From positions 7,664,701 to 7,728,700 of the forward strand of contig OY979726.1 in NCBI GenBank assembly GCA_963855995.1: a DNA stretch of 64,000 nt, given 5' to 3'. Under the pieces are notes generated by a model. It was not told where the DNA came from. It made no database searches and saw nothing but the letters and a program-made list of their open reading frames with translations. This DNA comes from Muricea muricata. Lineage: Eukaryota; Cnidaria; Anthozoa; Malacalcyonacea; Plexauridae. Shown one piece after another: positions 61,194 through 64,000 of this stretch. The stretch's first letter is position 1; every line of letters starts with the position of its first letter. The translations under genes and the position numbers were made by a program.

Positions 61194-64000
61194 GTCAATG
61201 CATGTTGTAGGTTTCTCATTTCAACATGCTATTTTGCTGATGTCGATAGTTTGAGCGCCGAAAACGTGATTGCGGACTTGCTAAGTTCTCCAATTTCGAT
61301 TTAGAAGCTGTCTTTTAGGTGCGCGATTGCAATATATCATTGGGCTCAACTCGTTCATTTTAGCACTCAAAACATCATTTTAAGCTCTAAAACGTCGCCG
61401 TGATCGATTTGAGACGACAATTATTGTTGGCAGTCGGAGCATTTTTTTACGCTCAAATCGCTTCGAGAACGCCTAAAACGCGATTTTGTTTATTGTAAGA
61501 GCGTTTCTTTTCAGTCTCAATGCACGTTGTAGGTTTCTAATTTCAACATGCTATTTTGCTGATGTCGATAGTTTGAGCGCCGAGAACATGATTGCGGACA
61601 TGCTAAGTTCTCCAATTTCGATTTAGAAGCTGTCTTTTAGATACGCGATTGCTATATATCATTGTGCTCAACTCGTACTTTTTAGCACTCAAAACATCAT
61701 TTTAAGCTCTAAAACGTCGCCGTGATCGATTTGAGACGCACATTTTTAGTTTGCAGTCTGAGCATGTTTTTACGCTCAAATCGCTTCGAGAACGCCTAAA
61801 ACGCGATTTTGATGATTGTAAGAGCGTTTCTTTTCAGTGTCAATGCATGTTGTAGGTTTCTCATTTCAACATGCTATTTTGCTGATGTCGATAGTTTGAG
61901 CGCCGAAAACGTGATTGCGGACTTGCTAAGTTCTCCAATTTCGATTTAGAAGCTGTTTCTTAGGTCCACGATTGCAATATATCATTGGGCTCAACTCGTT
62001 CATTTTAGCACTCAAAACATCATTTTAAGCTCTAAAACGTCGCCGTGATCGATTTGAGACGGCAATTATTGTTGGAAGTCCGAGCATTTTTTTACGCTCA
62101 AATCGCTTCGAGAACGCCTAAAACGCGATTTTGATGATTGTAAGAACGTTTCTTTTCAGTCTCAAAGCATGTTGTAGGTTTCTCATTTCAACATGCTATT
62201 TTGCTGATGTCGATAGTTTGAGCGCCGAAAACGTGATTGCGGACTTGCTAAGTTCTCCAATTTCGATTTAGAAGCTGTCTTTTAGGTCCGCGCTTGCAAT
62301 ATATCATTGGGCTCAACTCGTTCATTTTAGCACTCAAAACATCATTTTAAGCTCTAAAACGTCGCCGTGATCGATTTGAGACGGCAATTGTTAGTAGGCA
62401 GTCTGAGCATGTTTTTACGCTCAAATCGCTTCCAGAATGCCTAAAACGCGATTTTGATGATTGTAAGAGCGTTTCTTTTCAGTGTCAATGCATGTTGTAG
62501 GTTTCTCATTTCAACATGCTATTTTGCTGATGTCGATAGTTTGAGCGCCGAAAACATGATTGCGGACATGCTAAGTTCTCCAATTTCGATTTAGAAGCTG
62601 TCTTTTAGATACGCAATTTCAATGTATCATTGTGCTCAACTCGTTCTTTTTAGCACTCAAAACATAATTTTAAGCTCTAAAACGTCGCCGTGATCGATTT
62701 GAGACGGATATTTTTAGTTTGGAGTCTGAGCATGTTTTTACGCTCAAATCGCTTCGAGAACGCCTAAAACGCGACTTTGATGATTGTAAGAGCGTTTCTT
62801 TTCAGTGTCAAAGAATGTTGTAGGTTTCTCATTTCAACATGCTATTTTGCTGATGTCGATAGTTTGAGCGCCGAAAACGTGATTGAAGACTTGCTAAGTT
62901 CTCCAATTTCGATTTAGAAGCTGTCTTTTAGGTCCGCGATTGCAATATATCATTGGGCTCAACTCGTTCATTTTAGCACTCAAAACAACATTTTAAGCTC
63001 TAAAACGTCGCCGTGATCGATTTGAGACGGATATTTTTAGTTGGAAGTTCGAGCATGTTTTTACGCTCAAATCGCTTCCAGAACGCCTAAAACGCGATTT
63101 TGATGATTGTAAGAGCGTTTCTTTTCAGTGTCAATGCATGTTGTAGGTTTCTCATTTCAACATGCTATTTTGCTGATGTCGATAGTTTGAGCGCCGAAAA
63201 CGTGATTGCGGACTTGCTAAGTTCTCCAATTTCGATTTAGAAGCTGTTTCTTAGGTCCACGATTGCAATATATCATTGGGCTCAACTCGTTCATTTTAGC
63301 ACTCAAAACATCATTTTAAGCTCTAAAACGTCGCCGTGATCGATTTGAGACGGCAATTATTGTTGGAAGTCCGAGCATTTTTTTACGCTCAAATCGCTTC
63401 GAGAACGCCTAAAACGCGATTTTGATGATTGTAAGAACGTTTCTTTTCAGTCTCAAAGCATGTTGTAGGTTTCTCATTTCAACATGCTATTTTGCTGATG
63501 TCGATAGTTTGAGCGCCGAAAACGTGATTGCGGACTTGCTAAGTTCTCCAATTTCGATTTAGAAGCTGTCTTTTAGGTCCGCGCTTGCAATATATCATTG
63601 GGCTCAACTCGTTCATTTTAGCACTCAAAACATCATTTTAAGCTCTAAAACGTCGCCGTGATCGATTTGAGACCGATATTTTTAGATTGCAGTCCGAGCA
63701 TTTTTTTACGCTCAAATCAATTCCAGAACGCCTAAAACGCGATTTTGATGATTGTAAGAACGTTTCTTTTCAGTCTCAAAGCATGTTGTAGGTTTCTCAT
63801 TTCAACATGCTATTTTGCTGATGTCGATAGTTTGAGCGCCGAAAACGTGATTGCGGACTTGCTAAGTTTTCTAATTTCGATTTAGAAGCTGTCTTTTAGG
63901 TCCGCGATTGCAATATATCATTGGGCTCAACTCGTTCATTTTAGCACTCAAAACATCATTTTAAGCTCTAAAACGTCGCCGTGATCGATTTGAGACGGCA

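Larger units (their letters stand above)
13527..64000 (+). repeat. Satellite array, right arm (~323-bp monomer, about 156 copies)
   Basis: The same satellite resumes immediately after the transposon, in the same orientation and in the middle of the interrupted monomer, and continues to the last base. Spacings between paralogous diagnostic bases stay close to multiples of 323 (15,183 = 47 units plus 2; 9,046 = 28 units plus 2; 8,400 = 26 units plus 2). Large blocks recur nearly identically, so the array has higher-order structure layered on the monomer. I saw no other insertion, spacer, inversion or gene in these 50 kb. A centromeric or pericentromeric role is plausible from the scale and purity of the array, but nothing in the sequence proves it. 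Confidence 0.98.

Noticed and set aside
1..64000. CRISPR array
   Set aside because: The repeat is continuous ~323-bp satellite without short identical direct repeats separated by unique spacers.
1..64000. Arrayed small RNA genes (5S rRNA, tRNA or snRNA) hidden in the monomer
   Set aside because: No A/B box pair, terminator T-run in the right place or cloverleaf could be recognised. T-runs are scattered and not class-conserved.

Overview
The window is almost entirely one tandem satellite array. About 192 head-to-tail copies of a ~323-bp, ~40% GC monomer run from the first base to the last, all in the same orientation. A single 1,875-bp DNA transposon at 11652-13526 interrupts them. No host gene, tRNA, rRNA, CRISPR array or bacterial-style operon is visible. 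The only convincing protein-coding gene is the transposase inside the transposon. A long satellite array carrying a Tc1/mariner-superfamily element, with a eukaryotic ATG context and a poly(A) signal, points to an animal genome, most likely an invertebrate (inference; the species cannot be named). The setting is probably centromeric or pericentromeric heterochromatin.

Monomer. Spacings between diagnostic bases are nearly always multiples of 323 with a few bases of slack. Aligned by eye, each monomer resolves into three diverged ~108-bp subunits (41-148, 149-255 and 256-363 in the first copy). These share an AAAAC box, a TTAG/GTAG box and a 24-bp box ending in TCG. The present unit therefore looks like an old trimer that became the new unit of amplification.

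Higher-order layout. 1-~2650 matches ~56143-58790. ~2030-5260 matches ~21680-24910. ~10290-11583 is a two-monomer tandem duplication just left of the transposon. ~13800-18000 matches ~28980-33460. 24342-33704 is followed in tandem by a partial second copy at 33705-~38330 (offset 9,363-9,364, about 29 monomers). 39024-40961 and 42899-44190 hold three and two copies of a 646-bp dimer. 43748-52147 (8,400 bp, 26 monomers) is tandemly duplicated at 52148-61193, where the second copy has gained two monomers. Two crossover junctions can be narrowed to 33689-33711 and 52134-52147. All exchanges keep monomer register, as expected for unequal homologous recombination.

Transposon. The element has 43-bp near-perfect terminal inverted repeats, a TA target duplication and an intact 365-aa minus-strand transposase with a DD41D triad. 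The uninterrupted target sequence is present in many paralogous monomers, the closest at 17071-17090. None of the amplified blocks carries the element, so the insertion appears young and was not spread by array expansion. Its right (promoter-side) end has a second copy of the inner TIR motif.

I found no undescribed multi-gene system. The parts worth a second look are the trimeric origin of the monomer, the nested block duplications with mappable junctions, the CpG richness of the satellite, and the intact transposon.
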